Below are positions 35,264 to 44,687 of a DNA stretch of 64,000 nt, piece by piece. How positions within the stretch are numbered: the first letter of the stretch is position 1; the number at the start of each line of letters is the position of its first letter. Location of the stretch: contig NZ_QYUO01000003.1 of the NCBI RefSeq assembly GCF_003591035.1, positions 372,001-436,000 on the forward strand, written 5' to 3'. This DNA is from Noviherbaspirillum saxi (GTDB lineage: Bacteria > Pseudomonadota > Gammaproteobacteria > Burkholderiales > Burkholderiaceae_D). The translations under genes and the position numbers were made by a program. The notes beneath the pieces were generated by a model, which saw nothing but the letters and a program-made list of their open reading frames with translations, did not search any database and was not told the DNA's origin.

Positions 35264-36157
35264 TCAAGCGCACCCTTGGACTGGGCTTGGAGAAATTCCG
35301 GTATTTTTTCTGACGTATCGCGCAAGCTCGGCCAGGAACAACAAGAGGTCGAATTTCAATTTTTCAAAGCCTGCTGTTTTCTCGAAATTACTTTCGTTCA
35401 TATACAGTGAACGGTTAAATTCGATTTGCAGACAATGGCGTCCGGCCGAAGGATTGCCATATTGCGTGACGATATGGCCGCCCAGGTAAGGAGAATTAAT
35501 GGATACGGCATATCCGAGCCCTTTAAATCTTCCAGCGACCCATTGGGTAAATGCAGGGTCGCACGAGGTACCTTGGCGATCGCTCACAACAATGTCAGGG
35601 CGGGGACTGCCGTTGTCCACATTCATTGCATTGCCGACCGATTTCATCGAATGGCAATCGATGTGCCAGACTGCCCCAAAATCCTGATGCGCTGTATCGA
35701 GAAGTTTGCGAAGTACCCTATGATATTCGTCGTAATACTGGGAGATTCGTTGTCTGACTTCGCTTGCCGACAGTGCGTCTTTGTACATGGGAACACCTGG
35801 AAGCGCATAACGGCGAACCAGACCCATTCCGCGTTTCGAACGCTCGGTAGGAAAAAGTGGTTCATGCCATGCGTCCGCCAGCAAATCAGGATCTATATCA
35901 AGCGGGCTTCGATTCGGATCTATATAAGCACGCGGAAAGCGGGCCGCGAGTATCGAAGCGCCCACCGATGGCGCCGCACTCCACAGTTCATCTACGTAGG
36001 CATCCCAAGTCGAACGCAAGGCTGCTGCGGGCGCAACGATACCCGAATTGAGCGGATATACCGTTCCGCTATGAGGCGAATCGAACACCAATGGAATAAC
36101 TGCCTCTGACGAGGCGGGCTGATGTAAGGAGTAAATCTGATTAATGGCGCGATTCAT
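35264..36157 (-). CDS. N-formylglutamate amidohydrolase family protein
   Basis: A 297-residue zinc hydrolase of the FGase family, which splits N-formyl-L-glutamate or related N-acyl amino acids. Motifs: VFDSPHSGTVYP (metal ligands), YIDPNRSPLDIDP, AVWHIDCHSMKSVG, VSINSPYLGGHIV and LQIEFNRSLYMNE. ATG 36157 has only a weak ribosome site. It follows the last ATPase gene of the peptide-type importer by 34 bases, so import of a small N-acylated substrate followed by hydrolysis is the likely logic. No hut genes are nearby, so a role in histidine catabolism is not indicated. Confidence 0.85.
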   Translation of the reverse strand: MNRAINQIYSLHQPASSEAVIPLVFDSPHSGTVYPLNSGIVAPAAALRSTWDAYVDELWSAAPSVGASILAARFPRAYIDPNRSPLDIDPDLLADAWHEPLFPTERSKRGMGLVRRYALPGVPMYKDALSASEVRQRISQYYDEYHRVLRKLLDTAHQDFGAVWHIDCHSMKSVGNAMNVDNGSPRPDIVVSDRQGTSCDPAFTQWVAGRFKGLGYAVSINSPYLGGHIVTQYGNPSAGRHCLQIEFNRSLYMNESNFEKTAGFEKLKFDLLLFLAELARYVRKNTGISPSPVQGCA

Positions 36158-36191
36158 CTTAGTATTCGCTGGATAGGCTTAAATTAAAGCG

Positions 36192-37172
36192 CTAATCGTT
36201 CAAATGGCATGCCGAAAAATGCATCGGCGCTATTTCCTTTAACGCCGGTCTTTCTTCCTTGCATCGGCTGGTTGCATTCTGACAACGAGGATGAAACGGG
36301 CAGCCGGCTGGCGGATTCAATGGGCTTGGCAATTCCCCTTGAATTGGACGATGCTCGGCAACTTTGGCATCAAGCCGTGGTGCATCGGCGATGAGCGCCT
36401 GGGTATAGGGATGATTAGCCGATTTGAAGATCGTCTTGGTGTCGGTAATCTCGACAATCCGACCGAGATACATAATTGCCACGCGGTCGGCAATATACTC
36501 GACGACAGCGAGGTTATGGCTGATGAATAAATAGGTCAGGCCTTTGGATTCGCGCAGATCCATGAACAGGTTAAGGATCTGGGCCTGTACCGACACGTCA
36601 AGCGCGGATACGGCCTCGTCACACACCACGAATTTCGGATTCAGCGACAGTGCGCGTGCAATGGCGATACGCTGACGCTGGCCGCCTGAGAACTGGTGCG
36701 GATACCGGTTGGCATACGAAGGGTCGAGTCCTACCTGTTGCAATAGACTCGCTACGAACTGAGGCGCGTCGGCCGGTTTCAATATCCCGTGGTACTGCGC
36801 AGCTTCGCTAATCAGCTGATCTACACGCAGGCGTGGATTGAGCGAGGCATAGGGGTTCTGAAAAACCATTTGCACATTCAGATGATTTTCCACGCTTGCC
36901 CGAGTGGCGTTCTTTCCTTCAAAAGTAATCGAGCCGTTTGTCGGCGGAAGAATTCCTGCGACCATCCGTCCAAAGGTCGACTTGCCGCAGCCGGATTCAC
37001 CCACGAGTCCGAGGACTTCACCAGGTTTCACGCTGAGGGACACGTTGTCAACGGCGTGGACCTTTTTCTGATTGTCCTTTGCCAGCCCTACCGCGCTTGC
37101 CGCGCGTGCGAAGGTGCTGCGCTTTAAGCCGAAGCTTTTGCTAAGGTTTCGAGTTTCGAGCATCGCATTCAT
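36192..37172 (-). CDS. Peptide-type ABC transporter ATP-binding protein (DppF/OppF-like)
   Basis: A 326-residue ATPase. Walker A GESGCGKSTFG, signature FSGGQRQRIAIARAL, Walker B FVVCDEAVSALDVS, and the C-terminal oligopeptide-transporter extension with CPFHPRC (Fe-S-like Cys motif). ATG 37172 overlaps the upstream gene's stop as ATGA. It is the last transporter gene before the amidohydrolase. Confidence 0.9.
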   Translation of the reverse strand: MNAMLETRNLSKSFGLKRSTFARAASAVGLAKDNQKKVHAVDNVSLSVKPGEVLGLVGESGCGKSTFGRMVAGILPPTNGSITFEGKNATRASVENHLNVQMVFQNPYASLNPRLRVDQLISEAAQYHGILKPADAPQFVASLLQQVGLDPSYANRYPHQFSGGQRQRIAIARALSLNPKFVVCDEAVSALDVSVQAQILNLFMDLRESKGLTYLFISHNLAVVEYIADRVAIMYLGRIVEITDTKTIFKSANHPYTQALIADAPRLDAKVAEHRPIQGELPSPLNPPAGCPFHPRCQNATSRCKEERPALKEIAPMHFSACHLND

Positions 37173-38137
37173 AATGTATCTATCGGGTGGAAGCAACGAT
37201 GCGCGCGCGCATCATCAGCGAAAACTGGGGGCACGGTGTTGCATCGGCTTGTCGCGCGAGTACATCGCGGAGAAAATGCACATCCAGCCGGCAAGGAAAG
37301 CAAAGGCGGTGTCGATCCCGGTATCGAATACAGTCGCTTGCCTCGCGTTCCCGCGTGAGGCAAAGAATCAATCAATCCCCTGGTGTAAGGATGACGTGGA
37401 TTTTCAATGATTTCATCCACTGGTCCTTGCTCGACAATGCGTCCGGCATACATGACACAAATATCGTCTGCCAGATCCTTTACAACGCTCAGGTCATGCG
37501 TGATCCAGATTAATGCGGTTCCGCTTTCGCGCGTGAGGCAGCGCATCTCGTAAAGAATTTGTGCCTGTATCGTTACATCGAGCGCAGTGGTAGGCTCGTC
37601 CGCAATGATCAGATCCGGCTGATTGACGATAGCATTCGCAATGGCGACCCTTTGACGCATGCCTCCGGACAGCTCATGCGGATATGCGCGCATCCGCTCT
37701 ACAGGTGCAGGAATGCCCACCCGCTTCAATGCATTTTCCACAATTTTTTCTGCAGAACTGCGTTTTGAGCGATGATGAATGAGCAACGTCTCCGAAAGCT
37801 GATCGCCGATCTTCATCACGGGGTTAAGGGACATCATAGGGTCCTGGAACACCATCGCAATGCGGTCGCCTCTGAGCTCGTTCCAGCGTTGCTTCGAGGC
37901 TGCTCTCAAGTTTTCGCCTTTGAACCACACTTCACCGCCCGCAATGTGGCCCGGTGGATCGACTAGATTCATCAGTGAATATGCGGTTACCGATTTTCCC
38001 GAACCGGATTCGCCGACAATGCCGAGAACCTTTCCCGCCCCTAGCGAAAACGAGATGTGATCGACTGCCTTCGCTGTTCCACTAGGCGTTCGAAATTCAG
38101 TGACCAGATTTTTTACTTCCAACAGTCCCATCGACAT
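37169..38137 (-). CDS. Peptide-type ABC transporter ATP-binding protein (DppD/OppD-like)
   Basis: A 322-residue ATPase. Walker A GESGSGKSVT, signature LSGGMRQRVAIANAI, Walker B LIIADEPTTALDVT, and the C-terminal CAFSPRC motif of the oligopeptide family. AGGAGG lies four bases ahead of ATG 38137; GTG 38140 and ATG 38131 are alternatives. It is coupled with the following ATPase by a four-base overlap. Confidence 0.9.
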   Translation of the reverse strand: MSMGLLEVKNLVTEFRTPSGTAKAVDHISFSLGAGKVLGIVGESGSGKSVTAYSLMNLVDPPGHIAGGEVWFKGENLRAASKQRWNELRGDRIAMVFQDPMMSLNPVMKIGDQLSETLLIHHRSKRSSAEKIVENALKRVGIPAPVERMRAYPHELSGGMRQRVAIANAIVNQPDLIIADEPTTALDVTIQAQILYEMRCLTRESGTALIWITHDLSVVKDLADDICVMYAGRIVEQGPVDEIIENPRHPYTRGLIDSLPHAGTRGKRLYSIPGSTPPLLSLPAGCAFSPRCTRATSRCNTVPPVFADDARAHRCFHPIDTL

Positions 38138-38145
38138 CACTCCTC

Positions 38146-39120
38146 CTACGATTCCAGCTTTGGATTAAGTACGGTTCTTAAATGGTCGCCAATCAGATTG
38201 ATCGAGATGACGAGGATGACGAGCGCCACACCAGGAAACATGCTGATCCAGTATTTGTTTGAAAACATGTACTCGAAACCATTTGAGATCAGGAGGCCGA
38301 GAGAAGGCTTTGTCTGCGGAAGACCAATGCCGAGAAAACTCATGGTGGCTTCCAGCGTAATTGCATGTCCCATTTGCAGGGTCGCCGTAACAACCAGTGG
38401 TGCGATACAGTTGGGGAGAATGTGCCTGAACATGATCCTGGACGAAGGCAGTCCCTGTCCTATCGCCGCTTCGACATATTCTTTCTGGCGTTCCACAAGT
38501 GCCGCGCCGCGTACATTTCTGGCGAAGTATGCCCATTGGACGATAACCAGTGCGAAAAGTGTTTTGTCTACGCCCTGCCCTAACGCTGCAAGGAGAACAA
38601 GTGCAACCAGAATTGCCGGCAAACTCAACTGAAGATCCACAAGGCGCATGATGATCGCATCGATCTTGCCACCAAAATGCGCCGCGACCAGACCTACGCA
38701 TGTACCCAGCAACAGAGCAAATATCGCGCTTGCGACACCGATGCCGATACTGATTCTCAAGCCGTACAGAATCGCACTCAGCATGTCGCGTCCGGCACCA
38801 TCAGTTCCAAGCAAATAGCTTGTGTCGCTACCGGCGCTCGCTATCCCAGGTGGGATTTCTGCGTCCAAGATCGAAACCGAGGCAAGATCATATGGATCCT
38901 GGGGAGCGATGACAGGTGCCGCCAACGCCACAACGACGAGTAGCGCCAAGGTCAATAATGCAATGGCTGCGATCCGACTCTTCAGGTACTGTCTTACCAA
39001 CCGGCGCCAAGGCGCCTCGGGTAGCGGTATCGCGGTAGCGTCGTTTACGATGGCGACGCGAGGAGTTGTATCGTTCATGGCGTCACTGTGTAACGTGATT
39101 GGTATGGCATTCTGTTTCAT
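38146..39120 (-). CDS. Peptide-type ABC transporter permease (DppC/OppC-like)
   Basis: A 324-residue inner-membrane permease: an N-terminal cytoplasmic lead, a first helix (IAAIALLTLALLVVVALAA), the typical periplasmic stretch with LLGTDGAGRDMLSAILYG, and the EAA loop YVEAAIGQGLPSSRIMFRH. The C-terminus is NLIGDHLRTVLNPKL. Start choice between ATG 39120 and ATG 39078 is uncertain; AGGA sits very close to the former. Confidence 0.88.
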   Translation of the reverse strand: MKQNAIPITLHSDAMNDTTPRVAIVNDATAIPLPEAPWRRLVRQYLKSRIAAIALLTLALLVVVALAAPVIAPQDPYDLASVSILDAEIPPGIASAGSDTSYLLGTDGAGRDMLSAILYGLRISIGIGVASAIFALLLGTCVGLVAAHFGGKIDAIIMRLVDLQLSLPAILVALVLLAALGQGVDKTLFALVIVQWAYFARNVRGAALVERQKEYVEAAIGQGLPSSRIMFRHILPNCIAPLVVTATLQMGHAITLEATMSFLGIGLPQTKPSLGLLISNGFEYMFSNKYWISMFPGVALVILVISINLIGDHLRTVLNPKLES

Positions 39121-39230
39121 GATCCTGGGTGTCCCCAACGTCTTAGGGTTATCAAACGTCGGCTACGTTTACTTTCGTTCGGCGCCGTATCGTTTCACTT
39201 ATGTGAATTTTTCCGCATTAAATATCGGTC

Positions 39231-40202
39231 TCACTTCGCAGTAGAGCGAAGACGTGGATCGAGCAACAGATACAGAACATCGACTACAAAGTTGATGAAT
39301 ACAAAAATCAGAAGTGTAATCATCAGGTATGCGACGACGACAGGTCTGTCGAGGTGCAGCACCGAGTCTATGATGAGCTTCCCCATACCCGGCCACGCAA
39401 ATATCGACTCTGTAACTAATGAGAATGCAATCAGATGTCCAAGCTCAAGGCCCAATGCTGTAACGATCGGAATTAATACGTTCGGAGCAATGTGCTTGAG
39501 CATCAGACGCGAACCATGCACACCCTTGGCACGCGCAAATTTGATGTATTCCTGCATCGACACTTCACGAGTTCCGGCCTCGGTCAGGCGGATTACCAAG
39601 GCAATCTTGAAGAGGGACAGCGTAAGCGCGGGCAGAATAAGATATTTGAGGCCTTCCCAGCTAGTGAAACTAACGTCGATGCCAAGTACCGATGTTGTCG
39701 GCCCGCGACCTCCAGAAGGAAACCAGCCGAGGTTAACCGAGAATACGAGGATGAAAATCAAGCCGATCCAGAAAGTCGGGGCGGTGACGCCTGCGATCGA
39801 GCAACCCATAATGGCTCGGCGGATCCGGCTTTTTGGCATGAGACCGGCAATCATGCCAAGCGGGATGCCGATAACGACGGAAAAGAATAAGGCAGTGAAG
39901 GCAAGTTCAAGTGTTGCCGGAATACGTTCGATAATGAGAGAAACCGCCGGCTGGTTGAATACAAACGATTTTCCCAAGTCCCCATGGAATGCGTTAACGA
40001 GGAAACGCCAGTATTGTTCGTACGCCGGAAGATGCAGCCCAAGTGAGCGGGCCGCTTCTTCAATTTCTTGCTGCGAAGCGGTCGGACTCACCAGCAAGTA
40101 AATGGGATCACCGACCAGGTTGATTCCGGCAAAGGCAAGGAGTGACATCAGCAGAATGACAGCCGCACTTTGCAGTATCCGCTTCGTTAGCATTTCAATC
40201 AT
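39231..40202 (-). CDS. Peptide-type ABC transporter permease (DppB/OppB-like)
   Basis: A 323-residue permease with six hydrophobic segments. N-terminal MLTKRILQSAAVILLMSLLA, GDLGKSFVFNQPAVSLI, the EAA loop YIKFARAKGVHGSRLMLKH, and a C-terminal FVVDVLYLLLDPRLR are family-typical. ATG 40202. It lies between the receptor and the second permease, 110 bases ahead of the latter. Confidence 0.9.
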   Translation of the reverse strand: MIEMLTKRILQSAAVILLMSLLAFAGINLVGDPIYLLVSPTASQQEIEEAARSLGLHLPAYEQYWRFLVNAFHGDLGKSFVFNQPAVSLIIERIPATLELAFTALFFSVVIGIPLGMIAGLMPKSRIRRAIMGCSIAGVTAPTFWIGLIFILVFSVNLGWFPSGGRGPTTSVLGIDVSFTSWEGLKYLILPALTLSLFKIALVIRLTEAGTREVSMQEYIKFARAKGVHGSRLMLKHIAPNVLIPIVTALGLELGHLIAFSLVTESIFAWPGMGKLIIDSVLHLDRPVVVAYLMITLLIFVFINFVVDVLYLLLDPRLRSTAK

Positions 40203-40232
40203 GATTTTGGCTCGTACAATTCGGGTTAGTTC

Positions 40233-41837
40233 TTACTTGGCACTGCTGCTTTCACGAATACCCATCGCAAGGGTGAAGCCGTCGCTACGCGGCTTGACAG
40301 TCAGCCCTTTTCGATAAGCCCAGGTCGACTTCAGGAAGAACAGCGGAACAATTCCAACATCGTCGATGACGGCCTTGGCTGCTGCTTTTTGCAGATCTTC
40401 CCGTGCTTTTTCATTCATGGTGACGGAAGCCTTGATAACGAGCGCATCGACTTCTTTGCTGCTGTAGCGACCCCGATTGTTGGCCCCCAAACCAGCTGCC
40501 TTATCGTGACTGTGTGCAACGGCAAGCAGAGGCTCGAGGGAGTCGCCGGTAACAGCGCCAATCCCGAACATGAAGAGGCTGAATTCAGGCTCGCCGGACG
40601 CTCCGCCAGCAGTCGCACGGCCGGCATAAACAGCGAACGGCATTGTCGCCACTTCTGTTTTGATGCCGATTTGGCTGAATACCTGGCCGAGCGCTTCACA
40701 TACTTTCGCGTCATTAAGGTACCGGTCGTTGGAGCAATGCATGGTCATGCGGAATCCGTTCGGGTAACCAGCTTCCGCGAGCAAGGCCTTGGCCTTCGCC
40801 AAGTCATGCGCCGGAACCTTCAGTGCCGGGTCATTGCCGAAAAATCCTGCCGGAACGAACTGGCTTGCGGCTTCGGCATCGCCTTTCATCAGGCGATTAA
40901 CAATGCCTTCGCGATTTACTGCCGCCATCAGCGCTTGCCGGACCTTAATGTCATTGAAGGGATTTTTCGCGAGAGGCGCACCTTCGTTGCTCTTGAGATA
41001 AGGCGAGTTGTCACGAAAACGATCGAGCTGGAGGTAGTTCAACATGTACGAGGTGGTCGAAACCACATCGATCTTGTTGGATGACTTGAAGCTATCCATT
41101 ACGTTCGCAGTTGCCGCATCAATCAAATCCACCGACCCGGATAGCAAAGCGGATGCTCGGGCCGGCTCGCGCGGAATGAATTGAAACGTGACGTTGTCCC
41201 ATGGCTCTTTCTCGCCCCAATAGGCGCTATTTTTTGCCAGTGATACGCGTTGACCATGCGCCCATGACACAAACTTGTAGGGACCAGTTCCGAACGTCGT
41301 TTTTCCAGTGGCGAAGTCTTCTTCGGACGCCTTGTCGCCAATCGTTTTAGGCAGGATCGCAATCAAACCGAGACTGTCGGGCAGTGTCGGGCTTGGCCCC
41401 TTGGTTTTGATGGTTACCGTGCCCGGACCGGTAACGGTAACTGACTGAACAGCTTTGAGATAGGTTCGAAATGTGCGCGGGCCAGACAGGTTCATGGCGC
41501 GCTCAATGGAAAACTTGACGTCTTCCGCGGTCATCGTTGCACCGTTGTGGAATGTGACGTTAGGCCGGAGTTTGAACTCCCATGTCGTGGAATCCACGTT
41601 CCGCCATGAAGTGGCCAGCGCAGGCTTGGCTTTAAGGTTTTCGTCTTGCGCAACAAGGGATTCGTACACGTGCACCCAGACGTTCCGGTTGTTCCCGTTC
41701 AGGACGTGGGGATCAGCAGACGTCACTTCTGCCTTGAAGCCGATCTTGAGATCGGCGGCATGTACCGTGTATGCAGGAACGGCAAGTATCAGTGCCGAGG
41801 TAACGAAATTGATTTTTGCTAGAAGTCTCCACAACAT
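40233..41837 (-). CDS. Periplasmic peptide/solute-binding protein, family 5 (DppA-like)
   Basis: A 534-residue receptor. Signal peptide with hydrophobic core FVTSALILAVPAYTVHA, then ADLKIGFKAEVTSADPHVL. Family 5 features: WEFKLRPNVTFHNGATMTAEDVKFSIERAM (read in parts), GTGPYKFVSW, LNYLQLDRFRDN and VRQALMAAVNREGIV. ATG 41837 is preferred (GGAG six bases upstream); ATG 41849 is four codons earlier. First gene of the importer operon, under likely control of the IclR regulator encoded just upstream. The downstream amidohydrolase suggests an N-acyl amino acid or formyl-peptide ligand. Confidence 0.9.
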   Translation of the reverse strand: MLWRLLAKINFVTSALILAVPAYTVHAADLKIGFKAEVTSADPHVLNGNNRNVWVHVYESLVAQDENLKAKPALATSWRNVDSTTWEFKLRPNVTFHNGATMTAEDVKFSIERAMNLSGPRTFRTYLKAVQSVTVTGPGTVTIKTKGPSPTLPDSLGLIAILPKTIGDKASEEDFATGKTTFGTGPYKFVSWAHGQRVSLAKNSAYWGEKEPWDNVTFQFIPREPARASALLSGSVDLIDAATANVMDSFKSSNKIDVVSTTSYMLNYLQLDRFRDNSPYLKSNEGAPLAKNPFNDIKVRQALMAAVNREGIVNRLMKGDAEAASQFVPAGFFGNDPALKVPAHDLAKAKALLAEAGYPNGFRMTMHCSNDRYLNDAKVCEALGQVFSQIGIKTEVATMPFAVYAGRATAGGASGEPEFSLFMFGIGAVTGDSLEPLLAVAHSHDKAAGLGANNRGRYSSKEVDALVIKASVTMNEKAREDLQKAAAKAVIDDVGIVPLFFLKSTWAYRKGLTVKPRSDGFTLAMGIRESSSAK

Positions 41838-42518
41838 AGCGCTCTCCATTTTTGGCCACTTAGGTTATGTTTCAATGAATGATACGTCATTTCGATTGAT
41901 GATACACGATATTGTTGTTGGAAACAAACTGACACAAAATTTTTTGGATGCTCATTGGGGTGCCGCAATGAACGTAGACAAGAAGCCACAGCTAAAGCAC
42001 GGACGTGCTTTACTGGGAATTATCTTTGCCTGCTTAAGACGCACATCAGGCGCGGCTCTTTAACTGGAATCCCCTGGCGGATTTGTCACGCAAGCGGTTT
42101 CTTCAGAAGAGAAATATGGGCGCAACAGTTCGAAGAGGAAGCGCATCACGAACTCAGCTTTGCGGAAAACGACGCCGCTCCAGATGGACAGCCGGAGACG
42201 AAGCCGAAAACGACATCGACGTAAATGCTGGGTAAGACAAGGGGAGAAAAAGCTGCAGTGCTGGTTAGACCAGACGAGAATTAACAGCGAGGACGACCAA
42301 GCCGGCATCGCCAATATGATTAAAGGCGGCCCTTCGCTTGGACCTTGCATGCAGACTCGCCGCACAATCGCGAGCCTGAGCGGTGCCGGATACCGCCTGC
42401 CGGCTAGAACAGCCGGCTCTTATGATATTTGTGCGAATTTGCGCTTAGCCTGGCAGCGCCCGATCCAGGCCCGTTGCAATTTGGATTGATACCGGATTTA
42501 ATACCGGATCATTCAGGA
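41838..42518. other. 680-base regulatory gap between importer operon and IclR gene
   Basis: No convincing gene on either strand; several short frames lack ribosome sites. Near the importer start (41879-41925) the motif TGATAC occurs twice (AATGATACG and GATGATACACG), and TGTTTCAA at 41868 is loosely mirrored by TTGGAAACA at 41918. These are possible IclR contacts. GCCGGCT-AGAAC-AGCCGGC at 42399-42417 is a perfect hairpin without a T-run. Confidence 0.35.
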
Positions 42519-43277
42519 CTATTCAATGTAGCCGAGTTCGCGTGAAAGACGACGTGCACCATCCAGAATGGTGTCAGTCAGTTTGGGCAGAATTTCTTCG
42601 CGCATTCGGGTACTCGGGCCGGTAATACTGATTGCTGCAATTACCTCTCCGGAGACGTCTCTGACGGGAGCGGCGATCGAAACGGTATCCGATGTTCTTT
42701 CGGCGAACGAGACCGCGTAGCCCTGCGTCAGGATTTTTGAAAGCTCTTTTTTTAATTTGGTCGGTGACGTAATGGTGTTAGGCGTGAATTTCTCCATGTC
42801 ACCTTGCAGTACTTTTGTTTGCACATCGGCCGGTGCATAGGCGAGAAGAAGTTTTCCGGATGCGCCGACGTACAAAGGCCGTCGATTGCCGATCTCGGAA
42901 TGGATGCGTACTGCGTGCGTCGAATCCCAGCGGGCGATTGACACGGTTTCCAACCCATCGCGAATCCGAATCAGGACGGTTTCATTGCTGCATGATCCAA
43001 TTTCTTCAAGATGGCGCTTTGCGAGACGCGCCAGGCTCAGCTGCTCGCTGGCAGCGGCGCCAAGATAGAAGGCTTTGTAACCCAAAATGTAGGTAGCATT
43101 CCCCAATTCACGCTGTACCAGACCACCCTGCTCGAGAGTCTCTAGCAGTCGGAAAGCTCTTGCTTTGGTATTGCCCGAGCGCTTCGCTAGTTCGGTAACG
43201 CCTAATCCAGGTTGTTGTGCCACGAGAAAAAGTAATCCCAATGCCTTGTCAACCGCGTCAACGGTGTAATCCGCCAT
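42519..43277 (-). CDS. IclR-family transcriptional regulator
   Basis: A 252-residue regulator. N-terminal winged helix: VDKALGLLFLVAQQPGLGV, AKRSGNTKARAFRLLETLEQ. C-terminal effector domain: LARLAKRHLEEIG, RRPLYVGASGKLLLAYA, YAVSFAERTSDTVSIAAPV and AAISITGPSTRM. ATG 43277. It is oriented like the importer operon 680 bases downstream and is its probable regulator. Confidence 0.9.
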   Translation of the reverse strand: MADYTVDAVDKALGLLFLVAQQPGLGVTELAKRSGNTKARAFRLLETLEQGGLVQRELGNATYILGYKAFYLGAAASEQLSLARLAKRHLEEIGSCSNETVLIRIRDGLETVSIARWDSTHAVRIHSEIGNRRPLYVGASGKLLLAYAPADVQTKVLQGDMEKFTPNTITSPTKLKKELSKILTQGYAVSFAERTSDTVSIAAPVRDVSGEVIAAISITGPSTRMREEILPKLTDTILDGARRLSRELGYIE

Positions 43278-43586
43278 AAAACCAACCTCGTCCTTCTACG
43301 CAATCATTTTCGTTCAACCTGCCATATGCCCGGTTGCCGGCAATGAATTCAATTATACGGTGGATGCCTTCATGCAGAATGCTATGCATACGGATGCTTC
43401 AGGAAGGCAGCATGACCGGCAACGCGCTTTCCGATTCTGCAGCGGTTTGCCGGTCTGGCAGCATACATCAGCTTTTGCATGCTTCATTCACATTTACTGT
43501 TTTTTTTGTAAATATCCGCCGACTTTTCGGAGAATGCATTGCCCCGGTAATGGCAACAGCAGCGCGCACCGGGCCTACAATACTCC
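43278..43586. other. Intergenic region without recognisable gene
   Basis: About 310 bases between the IclR start and the end of the lipase-chaperone relic. Frames on both strands (for example 43334-43768 plus) have no family match and overlap the relic. Nothing is recognised. Confidence 0.35.
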
Positions 43587-44239
43587 TTATCCCAGACGGC
43601 AAATATCTTCTTCGTCTGCGGCCGGCTCCGACGCACGCGGAACCGGTTCCATGCGTACGATATCGGACCGTAGCCCCTCCGTCTCACGCACGTGCGGTGA
43701 AAGCGAGGCTTCAAGTTCCAGCAGCCTCGCATGCTTCTGATCTTCTGGGATATGCGTACTCAAATTGATTTCAAGGCACGCAAGCAAGACCTGTTCATAG
43801 GTGCCGTCGGCGGGAAACAGGCATCGATTTCGGATCGGTTAAAAATGGCGTATCGCAGGTCGCGCAGCGTTTGCAGTTGCGTACGCAGACTGGCAACATC
43901 CTGCTCGCCGTCGATAGCAGTTTGGATAGAAATCATCCGGGCTTTGTACTGGAGATATTTCTCTAGCAGCGCCCGCGATTGCGCCATCTTCGTCGGCGCC
44001 AGCTGTCGTGCGAGTTCCTGTTCAAGCTGCTGCCCGAGTTCAGTGGTGTCAAGCCCGCCGGAGAGAATGAACACGCGGTCGAACAGGCGTCTGGACGGTG
44101 GCATCGTTTCGCCGACGGCTTCAGGAAGACCGACAGTCGGTTCTGGCACACTGATATCCGGCAAAGGACGCACGCTGCATGCGACCGCCGCGCATAAGAC
44201 AGCCGCCATCCTGACCAAAATCATGGCTCTGTTCTTCAT
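43587..44239 (-). pseudogene. Lipase secretion chaperone-like gene, frameshifted
   Basis: The first frame from ATG 44239 encodes a hydrophobic N-terminus (MILVRMAAVLCAAVACSV) and then PSRRLFDRVFILSGGLDTTE, QLAPTKMAQSRALLEKYLQY and LRDLRYAIFNRSEIDACF, which follow the lipase foldase (Lif/LimK) pattern RRLFDYFLSALGE...LLDRYLxYR...LRAxxFG. It runs into nonsense and a stop at 43760. From about 43805 the next frame continues the chaperone-like text (YEQVLLACLEINLSTHIPED, HARLLELEASLSPHVRETE) to TAA 43587-43589. Even joined, the protein is about 215 residues against about 340 for typical chaperones. No lipase gene is adjacent. Confidence 0.55.
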
Positions 44240-44313
44240 TGATTGTGTCTCTATTGATATTGGCAATTTGCCAAATATTGTGGCTCTGCGGTCACTCGTT
44301 CGTATTTGATAAA

Positions 44314-44490
44314 ATGCATGACCTACGGCAAGAGCTGTCCGTCAAACCGCGCACACGCGGCCGTCCTATCAAGAGCGAGACGGGCCAGGCAGAAATTCGC
44401 GACGGAGATTGTCAATGCGACAGAAGCCGCATACGGCGAAACCGGTTACCACGCGCTTTCACCGGCAACATTACGCTGGACATGATCAAG
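44314..44490 (+). pseudogene. TetR-family regulator N-terminal relic
   Basis: ATG 44314 gives KPRTRGRPIKSETGQAEIRD, the usual leader of a TetR protein. A one-base shift near 44402 gives EIVNATEAAYGETGYHALS, the start of the HTH, and a shift back near 44462 gives NITLDMIKDAML, resembling the recognition-helix approach. Stops close each frame and no ligand domain follows. The call rests on pattern recognition across three short pieces. Confidence 0.4.
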
Positions 44491-44687
44491 GATGCGATGC
44501 TGCGCCTCATGGCATGCACGCTTGCGCCGTCGGGCTCGCTTATACAAATTCTCGCTTCGGTCCAGTCTCGTTCAACACCCTGAACAATGGCCAATGACGG
44601 CATAGCCGTCAATCGTTCTTCTGCGTAAACGCAACTTAGTGCAGACAAACTCCTCTAAGCTGAAAGTATCCAACGATTTCGGCGCGA

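Noticed and set aside
42060..42365. 101-codon minus-strand ORF between the importer operon and the IclR gene
   Set aside because: No ribosome site or recognisable family; composition like the other shadows.
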